Source: Thalassotalea algicola (GTDB lineage Bacteria > Pseudomonadota > Gammaproteobacteria > Enterobacterales > Alteromonadaceae). Taken from it: a stretch of 64,000 nt of DNA. A program made the translations under genes and the position numbers. Below are positions 36,003-45,560 of the stretch, one piece after another. Where the stretch lies: assembly GCF_012932965.1 (NCBI RefSeq), contig NZ_JABBXH010000001.1:682001-746000 (forward strand), written 5' to 3'. How positions within the stretch are numbered: the stretch's first letter is position 1; every line of letters begins with the position of its first letter. Under the pieces are notes generated by a model. The model did no database searches. It was given only the letters and a program-made list of their open reading frames with translations, and was not told where the DNA came from.

Positions 36003-36635
36003 TTACTGATTAAATGACAATGAGTTAAGTAATTTAATACCTGCCATTTCAATAGAGTCGACTATCGCGGCTGTTTTCGTTTGCAAGCTCGAATGAAACA
36101 AAATTAGTGGAATCGCTGTGATTAGGCCAAAAGCTGTGGTGTTCATTGCCACTGAAATACTTGAAGAAAGCAAGTTAGCTTTCTCAGCTGGATCCGCGCT
36201 TGCTACCGCGGAGAAAGCAGCAATAAGCCCCATAATAGTACCGAGTAAACCAAGTAATGTAGCGATATTTGCAAGTGTTGCGATAAATGGCGTACGCTTT
36301 TCAAGTCTTAGCATATACTCCATGATGGTTTCTTCCATCGCATACTCTACATCTTCACGTCGGCTCGATTTAGAAAGACGCGCAATACCCGACTCCAGTA
36401 CATCAAATACCGGTGCCGTATTATTTTTTGCATGTTTACTTATGGCTTCAACATCACCAGACTTCAAGGCATTGTGAATCATGCCAAAGGCGTTTTTATT
36501 GGTGCGATGTGCAGCGCTTAAATAAATCCAACGCTCAATGGTGATAGCTAAACCAACAACTAACACTAAGGCGATTGGATAAATAAAAGGGCCACCATTT
36601 TGTAAAAATGCAATAACTGTCTCTGTAAAACTCAT
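36003..36635 (-). CDS. MotA/TolQ/ExbB-family proton channel
   Basis: A 210-residue inner-membrane channel subunit. It has three hydrophobic segments (about 15-37, 120-145 and 160-185) and the family stretch LEKRTPFIATLANIATLLGLLGTIMGLIAAFSAVA, where the Thr/Gly/Pro pattern lines the proton path, then ISVAMNTTAFGLITAIPLILFHSSL. It pairs with two ExbD-like proteins and an AgmX/PglI protein encoded downstream. The one-channel, two-ExbD arrangement is the same as AglR with AglQ and AglS in Myxococcus. The spacing to neighbours is 18-26 bp. Confidence 0.95.
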   Translation of the reverse strand: MSFTETVIAFLQNGGPFIYPIALVLVVGLAITIERWIYLSAAHRTNKNAFGMIHNALKSGDVEAISKHAKNNTAPVFDVLESGIARLSKSSRREDVEYAMEETIMEYMLRLEKRTPFIATLANIATLLGLLGTIMGLIAAFSAVASADPAEKANLLSSSISVAMNTTAFGLITAIPLILFHSSLQTKTAAIVDSIEMAGIKLLNSLSFNQ

Positions 36636-36653
36636 TGTTTCTTCCTTACTACG

Positions 36654-37064
36654 TTAATTTTTTCGGCTGTCGGTTTGCTGAACACTTTTCTGTGTCTGCT
36701 CGGCAGCAAACGCCCTGACTTGTTGTTTAAAAATTTTGGGGTAAATAGGTTGTACTTTTGGCAGCATAAGCTGCATTTCTTTGTCTTTCACGGTAATAGG
36801 GTTGTTAATTCCTTGCCAAGGCATGATGTAAAGCACCTTAGGTTGTTCTTGTGAGCCAGTGACTTTACTTTCAATAGTGACAATATTTTTAGCTAGTTTT
36901 GGCTGCCTAGTTTCCGCTTTTGTAGCGGTATCTTTTTCCTTGTTCTTTTCGTCATTTACTTTAACTTCGGTCACTGATTGCGTAGGTTCAACCTCTGTGG
37001 CAATAGCGAGTTCGATGCAACTTACACTAAATACAATCAATATGAGGTAAGTAAAATAGTTCAT
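36654..37064 (-). CDS. Hypothetical periplasmic protein of the motor operon
   Basis: A 136-residue protein with a signal peptide (MNYFTYLILIVFSVSCIELAIA) and a low-complexity, Lys/Glu/Thr-rich remainder that includes LPKVQPIYPKIFKQQVRAF. No family is recognised. It starts 1-2 bp after the stop of the TPR lipoprotein gene, and the AAGGA of that junction serves as RBS. The position just ahead of the channel gene suggests an accessory periplasmic part of the machine. Confidence 0.65.
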   Translation of the reverse strand: MNYFTYLILIVFSVSCIELAIATEVEPTQSVTEVKVNDEKNKEKDTATKAETRQPKLAKNIVTIESKVTGSQEQPKVLYIMPWQGINNPITVKDKEMQLMLPKVQPIYPKIFKQQVRAFAAEQTQKSVQQTDSRKN

Positions 37065-37065
37065 C

Positions 37066-37878
37066 TTAATCCTTACCTTGCGTTGCGATATTGTCAGCTG
37101 GTATTTCAATGCCAGCTCGCCTAATTTTCAGTTCGACTCCCGCTAGCCAACGTTTTGCTAATTCGTCATCTGGTGTTAGCGCCAAGTACGCTAAATAATG
37201 CTGTCGAGCCTCAAGAAATCGCCCGCGGTATAACTCAAGCAATACAGCATAGTTGATATGCGCTTCTGGATAATTGGGCCAAATATCCAGCGCTTGACGA
37301 TAGCTTAGCTCGGCTTGAGCAAAGTCTCCCGTTAAGCGTGCAATTCGTGCGTTCACTTGGTGGGCATAAGGATTAATTGGGTTGATACTAATGGCCTTAG
37401 ATACGTAGCGCTTAGCCTTAATCAAGTCGTCGGTAACTTTGATTTCACTAGTGTTCATAACAATCAGCGCTTTATTTACATAAGCACCTGATAGTGTTGG
37501 CTGTGCGGTTAGTACTTGATCGAATAGCAGTTCAGCTGCCTGCCATTTTTTATCTTTCATCAGCATCAGCGCACGATTGTATTTAGCTTTATCTTCAACT
37601 GAGACAGTTGCTAGGCGTTGCTCAGCTTGCACAAGGTAGCGATTTACTGAATTTTTCTCAATGTTATTGCCAACCGCTAAAGTTTTGCCATCAGCATCTG
37701 GCGCCTCTTTAACGCCAGAATTAACGTCGACCATATCAACAATATCTTGCCCTACAGTACTTAAGCTTTTTTCTGGCGACTCAGGCGCAATAGTACAGCC
37801 TTGCAATACAAGAAAAGCGGTAAGAGCAAAGCTTTTAAGATAAGAAGCGCGTTTAATGCATGGCTTCAATAACATCAT
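37066..37878 (-). CDS. TPR lipoprotein of the motor operon (GltE/NfsE-like role)
   Basis: A 270-residue lipoprotein: the signal peptide ends LVLQGC, and Cys28 is the lipid site. Tetratricopeptide repeats fill about 95-245 (KYNRALMLMKDKKWQAAELLFDQVL, AKRYVSKAISINPINPYAHQV, AELSYRQALDIWPNYPEAHINYAVLLELY). In the Myxococcus gliding and Nfs machines a TPR lipoprotein of this kind (GltE/AglT, NfsE) accompanies the motor, so a similar scaffold role is inferred. The gene overlaps the upstream TPR gene by 26 bp and has AGGAG 8 bp ahead of ATG. Confidence 0.85.
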   Translation of the reverse strand: MMLLKPCIKRASYLKSFALTAFLVLQGCTIAPESPEKSLSTVGQDIVDMVDVNSGVKEAPDADGKTLAVGNNIEKNSVNRYLVQAEQRLATVSVEDKAKYNRALMLMKDKKWQAAELLFDQVLTAQPTLSGAYVNKALIVMNTSEIKVTDDLIKAKRYVSKAISINPINPYAHQVNARIARLTGDFAQAELSYRQALDIWPNYPEAHINYAVLLELYRGRFLEARQHYLAYLALTPDDELAKRWLAGVELKIRRAGIEIPADNIATQGKD

Positions 37879-40855
37879 GAGTTCGCTCCTGTTTGTTGTA
37901 TAGCGCTGGCGCTAGTTCAGCCAAGGTAGAAAAGCTTTTTTCTATCCAAGGGTCGTAGATATCTTGCCATGCTCTTTGTGCATTACTGGCATGAATTTCA
38001 ATCGCTTTTTCTTCAAAAGGATACGCAAGCTCTTCCAGCAAAATTTCATATTCTTCCAGCGCTAAATCATCAAGGTCACCCGGCCGCTCTGACTCAATGA
38101 CATCTTTTGCCAATTGACGGTACATTTCAGCTAAATTGAAAGTGGCTTGTGGCACATATCGCGCCAGTTGAAAATCAAGCACTTGCTGATAATAGTTAAT
38201 CGCTTGCTTCATTGCCTGTTGCTTACGCTTTAAACTCTTTTGTAAAGGTGCTTTAAGTTTGCGCCATCTAAATGTTTGTTGATGAACAACGCCTAGACCA
38301 AAGGCGGCAGTAGACGCTAACTCAATAGCTCGAGCTTGAATAGCTTGTGGTGCCTTTTTACGTTGAAGTTGATGATATTTAAGTATTTTCCTAAACCAGA
38401 AATAGCGTTTGTTTGGCTCTTGGCTTTGCCGATAAAATTCGCTCATTTTAAAGCGCACTTCTTGGGCAATATCAAACGGTTCCGGGTAGGCGTGCGCGTA
38501 GGTTCTATAGTTAATCAGTGCTTTTGTGCTATTTCCCGCTTTCAAGTAGTAATCTGCTGCTGTATACAGTGCTTCTTGTTTTAATGCTTTCTCAGGCTCA
38601 CTTGCTACTATAACTAACAATTGCTCCGCTGCTAACTCCCACTGCTCTAACGCTTCATAAGATTGAACTAATTTGGCAGGAATAGACGCACTATACTCAT
38701 GATTTGGATAGCGCTTTAAAAATGCCTGTAACACTTCAATGGATTGTTGCCATGATTGATTCGCCAACAATAAGTTGGCGGCATCAAATTCAGCTGTGAC
38801 GCGGTAGCTTGATTCTGGAACAATTTGACCAAGACGCAAGAAATGCTGAACTGCGGCATGCGGCTGTCTTGCTTTAAGCATTTGCCCTTGGAAATAGATA
38901 CTTGAGGCAAGTAACTTTCGCATTTTTGGCCAAATACTTTCTTGTTTATTTACATAGAAAAGCGCTAATTCATAAGCTTGCTCTGCCTGCGAATAAAACT
39001 TACGTTGATAGTAACCATTTGCCGATAATTGCGTCACTATTTGAACTTGTTTAAGTGCTTCTGGCGCTAAGTTTGTTGCATTTACGTTGCTAGCGGTGTG
39101 TGACGCTAATACATATTCTTTCATTGTCTGCAACTGACGATAGTCTTGCTTATCAAATGCGTACTGAGCAGCATGGGTTGCTAATACGAGCGAGCGTTTG
39201 TCATTTGGGTATTGATCAATAAATTGCAAATCTAAGCGATTACGTTCAACGATAAGTTCTTGATAGAGATTACTTTCCTTGTCTTGTTCAGTTGTGCTTA
39301 ATAGCGCTCTAACGGTTAGCGTTGTAGCATAAGCTGCTTGTAATTTTAACGACTGGTGCATGCTGGCATCACTTTTAGTGAGGTAAGCAATATCTTGGTA
39401 ACTATCCAGGGCCTGTCGATAGCGCTTAGCTTCAAAATTGGCTTCGGCAAACAGATACTCATCAGGCAGTAATTCCTTGGTTAGCAATAGCTTTGCCTTT
39501 GGTAATTTAGCTAATGCTAAGTAAATAGCGAGACTGTCAGCAGCATCTGCAAAGGCGTTTATTCGCTCAACACCCGCTTGTTGTTCTTGGGCATGCGCAT
39601 AAAGTCGTCGACTGTGTTCGTCACTAAACTGTATAAGATGGGGTAATACTTCTTCTTGTACTGAAGAGTTAGCCTGTTGCCAGAATACGCTGGTTAATCC
39701 ATAACGATTAACATAGTTGTTTTTCAGCTGATGCATCGCGGAAAAACGACCTTGGCGGTGATACATATCGAGTAATGATAAAGAAAAACGTGCTGCCCAC
39801 AACGTCTCTGGCGCTAAATCAATATAAGCTTGATAGGTAAGTTCAGCATCATGCGTAAGCTCTTTTTTAATTAGAAAGTTTGCTAAGTTGTCGAAAAGTA
39901 CATGTTGATACAGGTAGATAAAAGGCAATGCTTGCTGCGAAGTGACTAACTGAGTTAGCGATTTGGCTTGCTGTTGTTGGCTCAGCGATATACTGAGTAC
40001 CCGCTGCGTATCAATTAACAAGTTTTGGTATCGGCTATCGAGGTTTTCAAAGGCAAAACTGTCTGGATAAGGGCGTTGTTTTTCCTCTGAGATTATCGAC
40101 TCTATTACTTGCAAAAAAGCGACGTTGCCCTGTGATAAGCGATTTAATTTAAACAAGGCCCAACCAGACATATAAATACTATTTACTAGGTATTTACTGT
40201 TTTCTTTGGCGTCAATGACCTGTTGATAGGCCGACAACGCCGTCGTGTAATCTTGCAAATTAAAGTAAATTTCACCGCGTCTAAAATTTAATTCAGCAAG
40301 ATACTGAGTTTCAGGAAAACGTGACAATAAAGACTCTATTTCTGCAAGGCTAGCATCAATATTACCTTGCAGATCTAACGCTTTAGCGAGTTGATATTGA
40401 ATATCTTCGTTTTCTTTGCGCGTAGGGTAATTTTTAAGTAGCTGACGATAATCAATGATTAGCTTTTGTAGTGCTTGCTCGTCGAATACGCCATTACCAG
40501 AGGTTTTAATCGTGTTAGCCTGCTCGCTGTCGTCATCAGCAAACAGTTTCTGTTCAAAAACTTGAGTGTTAATTTGTGCTAAGCGATATTCAACGTTGGT
40601 TCTTATTTCAGGGTCTGGCTCCAGGGTAAGTAATTGCTGATAGATTTCCGCCAACTTTTCAGCTCTATCAGCCTTAGCCATTTCAAAGGCCTCTAACTGT
40701 ATTTCCTCACTATTTTGCGCCAAGTCAGACAAAGTTGCTCGCGATTGCTCAGGCTTGTCGCTAGTAAAAGTTGCTAAGCAGCCGGTCATTAGTGTGCAAG
40801 TCGCGACATAACAAACCGGACGAAGAATCTTTTTTATCCTGTTAGCCAGCATCAT
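37853..40855 (-). CDS. Large TPR lipoprotein of the motor operon
   Basis: A 1000-residue lipoprotein. The signal peptide ends TLMTGC (Cys26). Many TPR-like helical repeats follow from about residue 55 to 980, e.g. AELNFRRGEIYFNLQDYTTALSAYQQVI, YLFAEANFEAKRYRQALDSYQDIAYL, AANLLLANQSWQQSIEVLQAFLKRYPNHEYSASIPAKL and INYYQQVLDFQLARYVPQATFNLAEMY. Such repeats make scaffold proteins. Large TPR proteins are also parts of the Myxococcus Glt complex (GltI), but sequence relation cannot be judged by eye. It overlaps the preceding gene by 4 bp (ATGA), so translation is probably coupled. Confidence 0.85.
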   Translation of the reverse strand: MMLANRIKKILRPVCYVATCTLMTGCLATFTSDKPEQSRATLSDLAQNSEEIQLEAFEMAKADRAEKLAEIYQQLLTLEPDPEIRTNVEYRLAQINTQVFEQKLFADDDSEQANTIKTSGNGVFDEQALQKLIIDYRQLLKNYPTRKENEDIQYQLAKALDLQGNIDASLAEIESLLSRFPETQYLAELNFRRGEIYFNLQDYTTALSAYQQVIDAKENSKYLVNSIYMSGWALFKLNRLSQGNVAFLQVIESIISEEKQRPYPDSFAFENLDSRYQNLLIDTQRVLSISLSQQQQAKSLTQLVTSQQALPFIYLYQHVLFDNLANFLIKKELTHDAELTYQAYIDLAPETLWAARFSLSLLDMYHRQGRFSAMHQLKNNYVNRYGLTSVFWQQANSSVQEEVLPHLIQFSDEHSRRLYAHAQEQQAGVERINAFADAADSLAIYLALAKLPKAKLLLTKELLPDEYLFAEANFEAKRYRQALDSYQDIAYLTKSDASMHQSLKLQAAYATTLTVRALLSTTEQDKESNLYQELIVERNRLDLQFIDQYPNDKRSLVLATHAAQYAFDKQDYRQLQTMKEYVLASHTASNVNATNLAPEALKQVQIVTQLSANGYYQRKFYSQAEQAYELALFYVNKQESIWPKMRKLLASSIYFQGQMLKARQPHAAVQHFLRLGQIVPESSYRVTAEFDAANLLLANQSWQQSIEVLQAFLKRYPNHEYSASIPAKLVQSYEALEQWELAAEQLLVIVASEPEKALKQEALYTAADYYLKAGNSTKALINYRTYAHAYPEPFDIAQEVRFKMSEFYRQSQEPNKRYFWFRKILKYHQLQRKKAPQAIQARAIELASTAAFGLGVVHQQTFRWRKLKAPLQKSLKRKQQAMKQAINYYQQVLDFQLARYVPQATFNLAEMYRQLAKDVIESERPGDLDDLALEEYEILLEELAYPFEEKAIEIHASNAQRAWQDIYDPWIEKSFSTLAELAPALYNKQERTHDVIEAMH

Positions 40856-43011
40856 AGTCGCCCTTTATCTTGAGGTGGCGAGATAGGTACAGTTCTAGGA
40901 ATCATAGGCATTAATTGCGACTCAATGCGCTTATCCACTGTCGACATTTGCTCTAGCACAGCCGCCATTTCATGCCTAGCGGTTAGCAGATGTTGTTGGA
41001 GCAATTGACGCTGCCCCATAGCATACTGATAAACCTTCTGTCGGAGAGTATTGCTGGTAACGGCTCTTAAATCACTTAGCTTTGTTAATAATTCGGTAAT
41101 TTTGTCATTGCTTTGCAGGTGGCGCTGTTCGATAGATACTAAAAGATTTTCGGCACTAGCTAATGTTTCAAAGCGTTGTTGTTGCTGCGTTAATCGACTA
41201 AGTTGTTGTGCTATCTCTGCTAGCTGCTTTTTGTGCTGCCATAATCGTATTGGCATCTTTTGCGATAAACGCCACGTTAAAACCCCTTCAACACGACTTA
41301 ACCTCTCTTGGTAGTCCTCAATATTTCGCTGTCCATCAATGCTAGAAATAAGCTGTTTGCTCTTCTTGATTCTTTTCAGCCAGTCGGCTTCTGTTTGCGA
41401 GGAAAACCTTTGTACATCGTAGTCTTGCTCAGCTAACTCTACGACTTGTGAAAGGCGCAGATGTTGGCGCTTTAATTCGGCAATAAGTTCTTGGTGCGAC
41501 TGCTGTTGTTGGGCTACGACGATCTCAGATTTTCGCTGCTTATTGAGCTTGATGGTATCGGCTAACCAATGGCTTTTTTGCTGCTGTTGACGTAAGTGCA
41601 CACTGAGTAAATCCAATTCTTTTAAATATTGAAAATCTGTTTTTAGTGAAGGGTCAAGCAAGGCTTTTTGCAGCCATTCATCACTACTGAACACGTTTTG
41701 TTTTTTAAACAGTTCCAGTGTGCTGCTTGGCTGATTTTCTTTAACAGCGGTATCGCTAGTCAACTTTGGCATAACAAAGTCGAGCAAATTATCGGTGGCT
41801 AGAAAGCGTTGCTGAAAGTCGTTTAAATCGGTTAAACGCTGCAGGTAAAATTGTTCTGCTTGCTCATAACTTGCAAGGCCTTGTGCAAGTGATTTTTGCT
41901 CTGCAACTTGGCCGGCGAATAGCACAGCTGATTGCCATGCCAAATTAGAGTAGGGATATTGCTTTTGCATTAATGCTAGTAGTGTTAATGCAATACTATA
42001 TTGCCCATGTTTTTGTGCGGCATAAGCGAAAGTAAACAATGCCGACTCAGTATAAGGGCTGTACTGTGGAAATTCCTTTAATTCATAATAGGCTGATTCA
42101 AAACGCTGTTGTTTAACATAGAGCTGGGCTAATAAAAGCTGGGCATAATCATTAACGGCTTGTTGTTGGGTTTCACTGTCGCTAGTTGGCTCGTCTTCAT
42201 CGAAATATTGGCTTGAAAAAGGGTTGAATAATAGCTGCCAAAAGTTCTGAGTTGTCGCTTGCCATTCTTGGTTTTTGATGGCGACAAGCATAGCTTCACC
42301 GCGTTCAAAATCACTATTTTCTATCGCTAATAATGCTTGGTTTAATGTGATGTAGGCAGTAGACAATGGCATTTGTTCGGCATTATCGGTAACTAGATTT
42401 TGTTCAGCGAGAACAGTCGTTGATAGTTCTGGCTGTTCAGGCCAATAAGCAATTTGGCTTAATGTGTAATATTGCTCATAGTAAGCATTAGCCAGTGTTG
42501 CTCCATTCGAAAGCGAAGTTACCTTGGCAAGCGTTTGTTGAGCGCCTAACCTATTACCTTGTTGAACCTGCTGCTCTGCTAACTGTAAACGGGCAATTAA
42601 CATAAGTTCTTGTGGCGAAGTCGCTGAACGCTTGTCTTTTTTTGACTTAGCATCGCTTTGCTTAGCTAAGCTTTTACGTTGTGTTCTTTGTGCTTGTTCT
42701 AGGGCTAATAATGACTGGGTTGCTTGTTTATGCATGCCAACAGAGACCAACAACCCTGCTTCAAACAACTGGCTCTTCGGAGTATTCACATTAAGTTCAG
42801 CACTAAAACGCTGGCGATTTAAACTAATTTGCCTTAGCGCTTTACCGTAATCACCAGAAAAATAATAAAACAGTGCCTGGCGATAAAATTTGTCAGCGAG
42901 CTCAGTGTCATCATGTGTATTTTCGGTGCCGATTGCCCTGCCAGAAAAGGCCAATATTGCCAAAAGCGCAATACCGGTGATCTTAAGCAAGTTATGCAAC
43001 CTTAACGACAT
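40852..43011 (-). CDS. Large periplasmic repeat/coiled-coil protein of the motor operon
   Basis: A 719-residue exported protein. A signal peptide (LLKITGIALLAILAFSGRAIG) is followed by TPR-like helices (DKFYRQALFYYFSGDYGKALRQISLNRQ). The region from about 440 to 690 is rich in Gln, Glu, Lys and Leu and looks like a coiled coil (ELIAELKRQHLRLSQVVELAEQDYDVQ). No family is recognised. ATG 43011 is chosen for AGGTTA 5 bp ahead and because the signal peptide starts there. It has a 4-bp overlap with the following TPR lipoprotein gene and is likely part of the same envelope scaffold. Confidence 0.75.
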   Translation of the reverse strand: MSLRLHNLLKITGIALLAILAFSGRAIGTENTHDDTELADKFYRQALFYYFSGDYGKALRQISLNRQRFSAELNVNTPKSQLFEAGLLVSVGMHKQATQSLLALEQAQRTQRKSLAKQSDAKSKKDKRSATSPQELMLIARLQLAEQQVQQGNRLGAQQTLAKVTSLSNGATLANAYYEQYYTLSQIAYWPEQPELSTTVLAEQNLVTDNAEQMPLSTAYITLNQALLAIENSDFERGEAMLVAIKNQEWQATTQNFWQLLFNPFSSQYFDEDEPTSDSETQQQAVNDYAQLLLAQLYVKQQRFESAYYELKEFPQYSPYTESALFTFAYAAQKHGQYSIALTLLALMQKQYPYSNLAWQSAVLFAGQVAEQKSLAQGLASYEQAEQFYLQRLTDLNDFQQRFLATDNLLDFVMPKLTSDTAVKENQPSSTLELFKKQNVFSSDEWLQKALLDPSLKTDFQYLKELDLLSVHLRQQQQKSHWLADTIKLNKQRKSEIVVAQQQQSHQELIAELKRQHLRLSQVVELAEQDYDVQRFSSQTEADWLKRIKKSKQLISSIDGQRNIEDYQERLSRVEGVLTWRLSQKMPIRLWQHKKQLAEIAQQLSRLTQQQQRFETLASAENLLVSIEQRHLQSNDKITELLTKLSDLRAVTSNTLRQKVYQYAMGQRQLLQQHLLTARHEMAAVLEQMSTVDKRIESQLMPMIPRTVPISPPQDKGRL

Positions 43012-43018
43012 AGTTAAC

Positions 43019-43576
43019 CTACAATACCCACTGTTCAACTTGGACATCAGCACGATACGTTGAAGTATTATCAGTAACTTTTAGTTCAATCATTACTGTT
43101 TCATCGTCTTTTTCGAATTGATGAGTAACAGCTCTTTGTGCTGCTCTACCTTCGGCATCTTCGCCGGTAAATATGGCGGTTAGTTGATGTTGTCCTACTT
43201 TCAAATTACCTAAATAAACTTGTTGAATACCGCCTTGCTCTAACGCTTTTCGTTGCCGCTCTGTATAGAGAAAACCAGTAACGTTTTTTTCATTTATTTT
43301 GAGCTCAACACTGTCGATAGTGAAAAAACGTCCAACATCAACCGAAACAAAAACTGCGACTTGAGTGCTGGCAGGAAAGAGTAAGTCTTCTTCTAAAATA
43401 AACAGCTCACGATTAAGTTTTAATACTTGGCTTTTTATATCTTCAAGTGCTGAAGATAAATTACTATTCGATTCGTTATTTGCATTAGCGGGCCCCTCAT
43501 CATTGGCAAACACAGTCACTGAGACTAGCGCCATGAACATCGCAACGAATGAAATTTGCAGTTTAAACATTTTCAT
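43019..43576 (-). CDS. Hypothetical periplasmic protein of the motor operon
   Basis: A 185-residue exported protein with signal peptide (FVAMFMALVSVTVFANDEG), a short coiled stretch (LEDIKSQVLKLNRELFILEEDLLFP) and a beta-rich domain (AVFVSVDVGRFFTIDSVELKINEKNVTGFLYTERQRKALEQGG, then QHQLTAIFTGEDAEGRAA) resembling an Ig-like or adhesin-like fold. I do not recognise a family. ATG 43576 is chosen for AAGG 8-11 bp upstream. It precedes the 719-residue protein by 7 bp and follows the DUF3570 gene by about 50 bp. Confidence 0.7.
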   Translation of the reverse strand: MKMFKLQISFVAMFMALVSVTVFANDEGPANANNESNSNLSSALEDIKSQVLKLNRELFILEEDLLFPASTQVAVFVSVDVGRFFTIDSVELKINEKNVTGFLYTERQRKALEQGGIQQVYLGNLKVGQHQLTAIFTGEDAEGRAAQRAVTHQFEKDDETVMIELKVTDNTSTYRADVQVEQWVL

Positions 43577-43625
43577 ATTTTTACCTTGCCTATCTACACT
43601 TAAAAACAACGATTCAAGAAATGCA

Positions 43626-44783
43626 CTAAAAATAAATACTTATAAATGCGCGAATTACATTGGCAGAAAAACCGTATAAGGGCTCTTCCCCTATGCCTGC
43701 ATCAGCGGTAGCGTCTCTAAAATTGTTGTAGTTAAAATCTATATAATCCCATTGCAATGTCGCTTCTGAACGCGTGTCACCAATAGATAAGGACTCTGGT
43801 AACAAATAAGTCACACCAACGCCAAGGGTAATATCATCAAAATCACTTAATTCTTTATCTCTTGCCAGATAATTTTGCGCATCTTGGTAAGGGAACAAAT
43901 CACTATAAAACTCAGCTTGGCTTTGCTGGTAATAACGCGCTTTGACTTCAAGCTCTATATTGTCGCCAATAGGATGTCGATACCCAATTTCGATATCACT
44001 GGCGTCAATCTCCCAGCTATCGCTAAAGTAACGATAATGAAATAAAAGTGCTGCGCGATAAGGCAAGTAATAGCTTGCTGAAAGCTTAGTGGCAAAGGAG
44101 TTTCGAGTTTCAGGGTAAACCTCTGCCTGATAGCCAACGCCAGATGGGATAGAGCTGTCGACAAAACGTACCGTACGATACGGATTATTTAAATAACCTT
44201 TGTCAGCGACCGCTTCAATACTAAGGTTAGCGACTAACTTACTTGTCAGTATTTGATTAATTCCAGCGCGTACTCGGTACTGCTCACTTTGCTCTTCAAA
44301 ATTATCATCGCCATTACGTTTTATTTCGTTATCACCATATGAAAAGCCAAGGCTTAAATTGGTTAAATCACCAAAAGTATCTTGTGATACGTTGACACTA
44401 AACGACTGTGCCAAATAATCATCCTCGTCACTTTTTCTCAGGTTTAAGGACATCAATGTTTTATCGTTAAGATATTCAACACCAAGCTGCCCTTCGTGAC
44501 GCTCTTCACGGTATGGGCTTGCAGTACTGACTACGTCAACAGACGCAGAGGAAATGGTATCTAAATAGTAATAAGCGGTCACAGCAACGGACTCACTGGC
44601 TTTTTTTCTCAGCAAAACCGCTGGACCGTCAATTGTCATGCCACCACCTTCATAGCTATGGTAAAGCACGTCTGCACGATCGGGTTCCAATACTGCAGCT
44701 TGTCCGGTGAAAGTAAGCATTAAGCAGGATAGAGCTCCAATGACTTGCAATAGAAAACGAAATTTAACTTTAATTGCAACCAC
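43626..44783 (-). CDS. DUF3570 family outer-membrane beta-barrel protein
   Basis: A protein of about 385 residues with DUF3570 traits: the mature part starts AAVLEPDRADVLYHSYEGGGMTIDGPAVLLRKKASESVAV, followed by many amphipathic strands (TAYYYLDTISSASVDVVSTASPYREER) and ending in an aromatic-tail strand (VIRAFISIYF), as outer-membrane barrels do. No ATG gives a sensible signal peptide. I chose GTG 44783, which has GGAGG 8 bp ahead within the end of the DUF4266 gene, giving VAIKVKFRFLLQVIGALSCLMLTFTGQAA as signal. A TTG 24 bp later is another choice. DUF3570 and DUF4266 genes are regularly neighbours. Confidence 0.82.
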   Translation of the reverse strand: MVAIKVKFRFLLQVIGALSCLMLTFTGQAAVLEPDRADVLYHSYEGGGMTIDGPAVLLRKKASESVAVTAYYYLDTISSASVDVVSTASPYREERHEGQLGVEYLNDKTLMSLNLRKSDEDDYLAQSFSVNVSQDTFGDLTNLSLGFSYGDNEIKRNGDDNFEEQSEQYRVRAGINQILTSKLVANLSIEAVADKGYLNNPYRTVRFVDSSIPSGVGYQAEVYPETRNSFATKLSASYYLPYRAALLFHYRYFSDSWEIDASDIEIGYRHPIGDNIELEVKARYYQQSQAEFYSDLFPYQDAQNYLARDKELSDFDDITLGVGVTYLLPESLSIGDTRSEATLQWDYIDFNYNNFRDATADAGIGEEPLYGFSANVIRAFISIYF

Positions 44784-45009
44784 AGCCGCCACCTCCAGTT
44801 CCTTCTGCGCCACGTGCCGATTCACGACCTTCCAACACGTGAGCAATGTGCATATTGGCTATTGGATGACGAGCAAGGCGCATAATCGGATCTGCTAAAA
44901 ATTGTCTTTCATAAGGCTTTACCCAGGGTTTTGGCGGAAAACTCGCACAACCTGACAAGCTAATCAAGGAAATGATTAAGGCAACTTTTACTATTAATTT
45001 AATTACCAT
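44770..45009 (-). CDS. DUF4266 lipoprotein with GGGGCGCN tail
   Basis: A 79-residue lipoprotein. The signal peptide ends LISLSGC and the lipid-bearing Cys lies near residue 21. The core is KPWVKPYERQFLADPIMRLARHPIANMHIAHVLEGRE. The very conserved C terminus GTGGGGCGCN marks DUF4266. Two Cys in a Gly-rich tail suggest metal binding or a modification site, but the function is unknown. It lies 10 bp after tlpA and overlaps the DUF3570 start. I recall this trio also appearing with ApbE-type flavin transferases, one of which is encoded at 59.2-60.2 kb here. Confidence 0.88.
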   Translation of the reverse strand: MVIKLIVKVALIISLISLSGCASFPPKPWVKPYERQFLADPIMRLARHPIANMHIAHVLEGRESARGAEGTGGGGCGCN

Positions 45010-45019
45010 ATGTTACTCG

Positions 45020-45523
45020 TTATTCTCGGATGAGCTTTTTAATTGCTTTAGCGTATTTTTTATCAAAGCCATCTCGGTAACCTTGATAAACGTAGCGCAC
45101 AACACCATCACGATCGACAATGACTGTTGTTGGCATCGCTTCAACTTGATAAGTTTTAGACAGCGCGTTAGTTTCATCGAAAAAGATGGAAAAGCTTAGA
45201 TCGAGGTCTTTCAGAAAATCTCTACCTGCCTGATTTTCTTGTTCAACATTTATGCCCCATACCTTAACGCCTAAATCTTGGTACTTGTCTTGAAGCGCTT
45301 GTAAAACTGGCATTTCTTTTCGGCACGGACCACACCAAGATGCCCAAAAATTGATGAGTATTATATTACCGCGTTGTTCGGTTAAGTTCAGGTTTACCCC
45401 TTGCATATTTTTAAGGGTAAAATCCGGTGCAGCTTGGCCAACATTGAGCGCATGAGCATTCATTGACATTACTATGGCTAATACAGCTAACGCACTTTGA
45501 AACCACTTTTTATTTAACAACAT
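45020..45523 (-). CDS. TlpA-type thioredoxin-like protein
   Basis: A 167-residue periplasmic thioredoxin-fold protein. The signal peptide is FQSALAVLAIVMSMNAHA. The active site is WASWCGPCRKEMP (WCGPC), with the cis-Pro loop in VEAMPTTVIVDRDGVVRYVYQG. Such proteins reduce disulfides or help mature haem-binding motifs and metal sites in exported proteins. Here likely clients are the CxxCH proteins and the two-Cys DUF4266 tail encoded alongside. The spacing to the DUF4266 gene is 10 bp. Confidence 0.93.
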   Translation of the reverse strand: MLLNKKWFQSALAVLAIVMSMNAHALNVGQAAPDFTLKNMQGVNLNLTEQRGNIILINFWASWCGPCRKEMPVLQALQDKYQDLGVKVWGINVEQENQAGRDFLKDLDLSFSIFFDETNALSKTYQVEAMPTTVIVDRDGVVRYVYQGYRDGFDKKYAKAIKKLIRE

Positions 45524-45560
45524 AGACTTTCCTTAATCGTTTCTTATGGCTACTTGAGCG

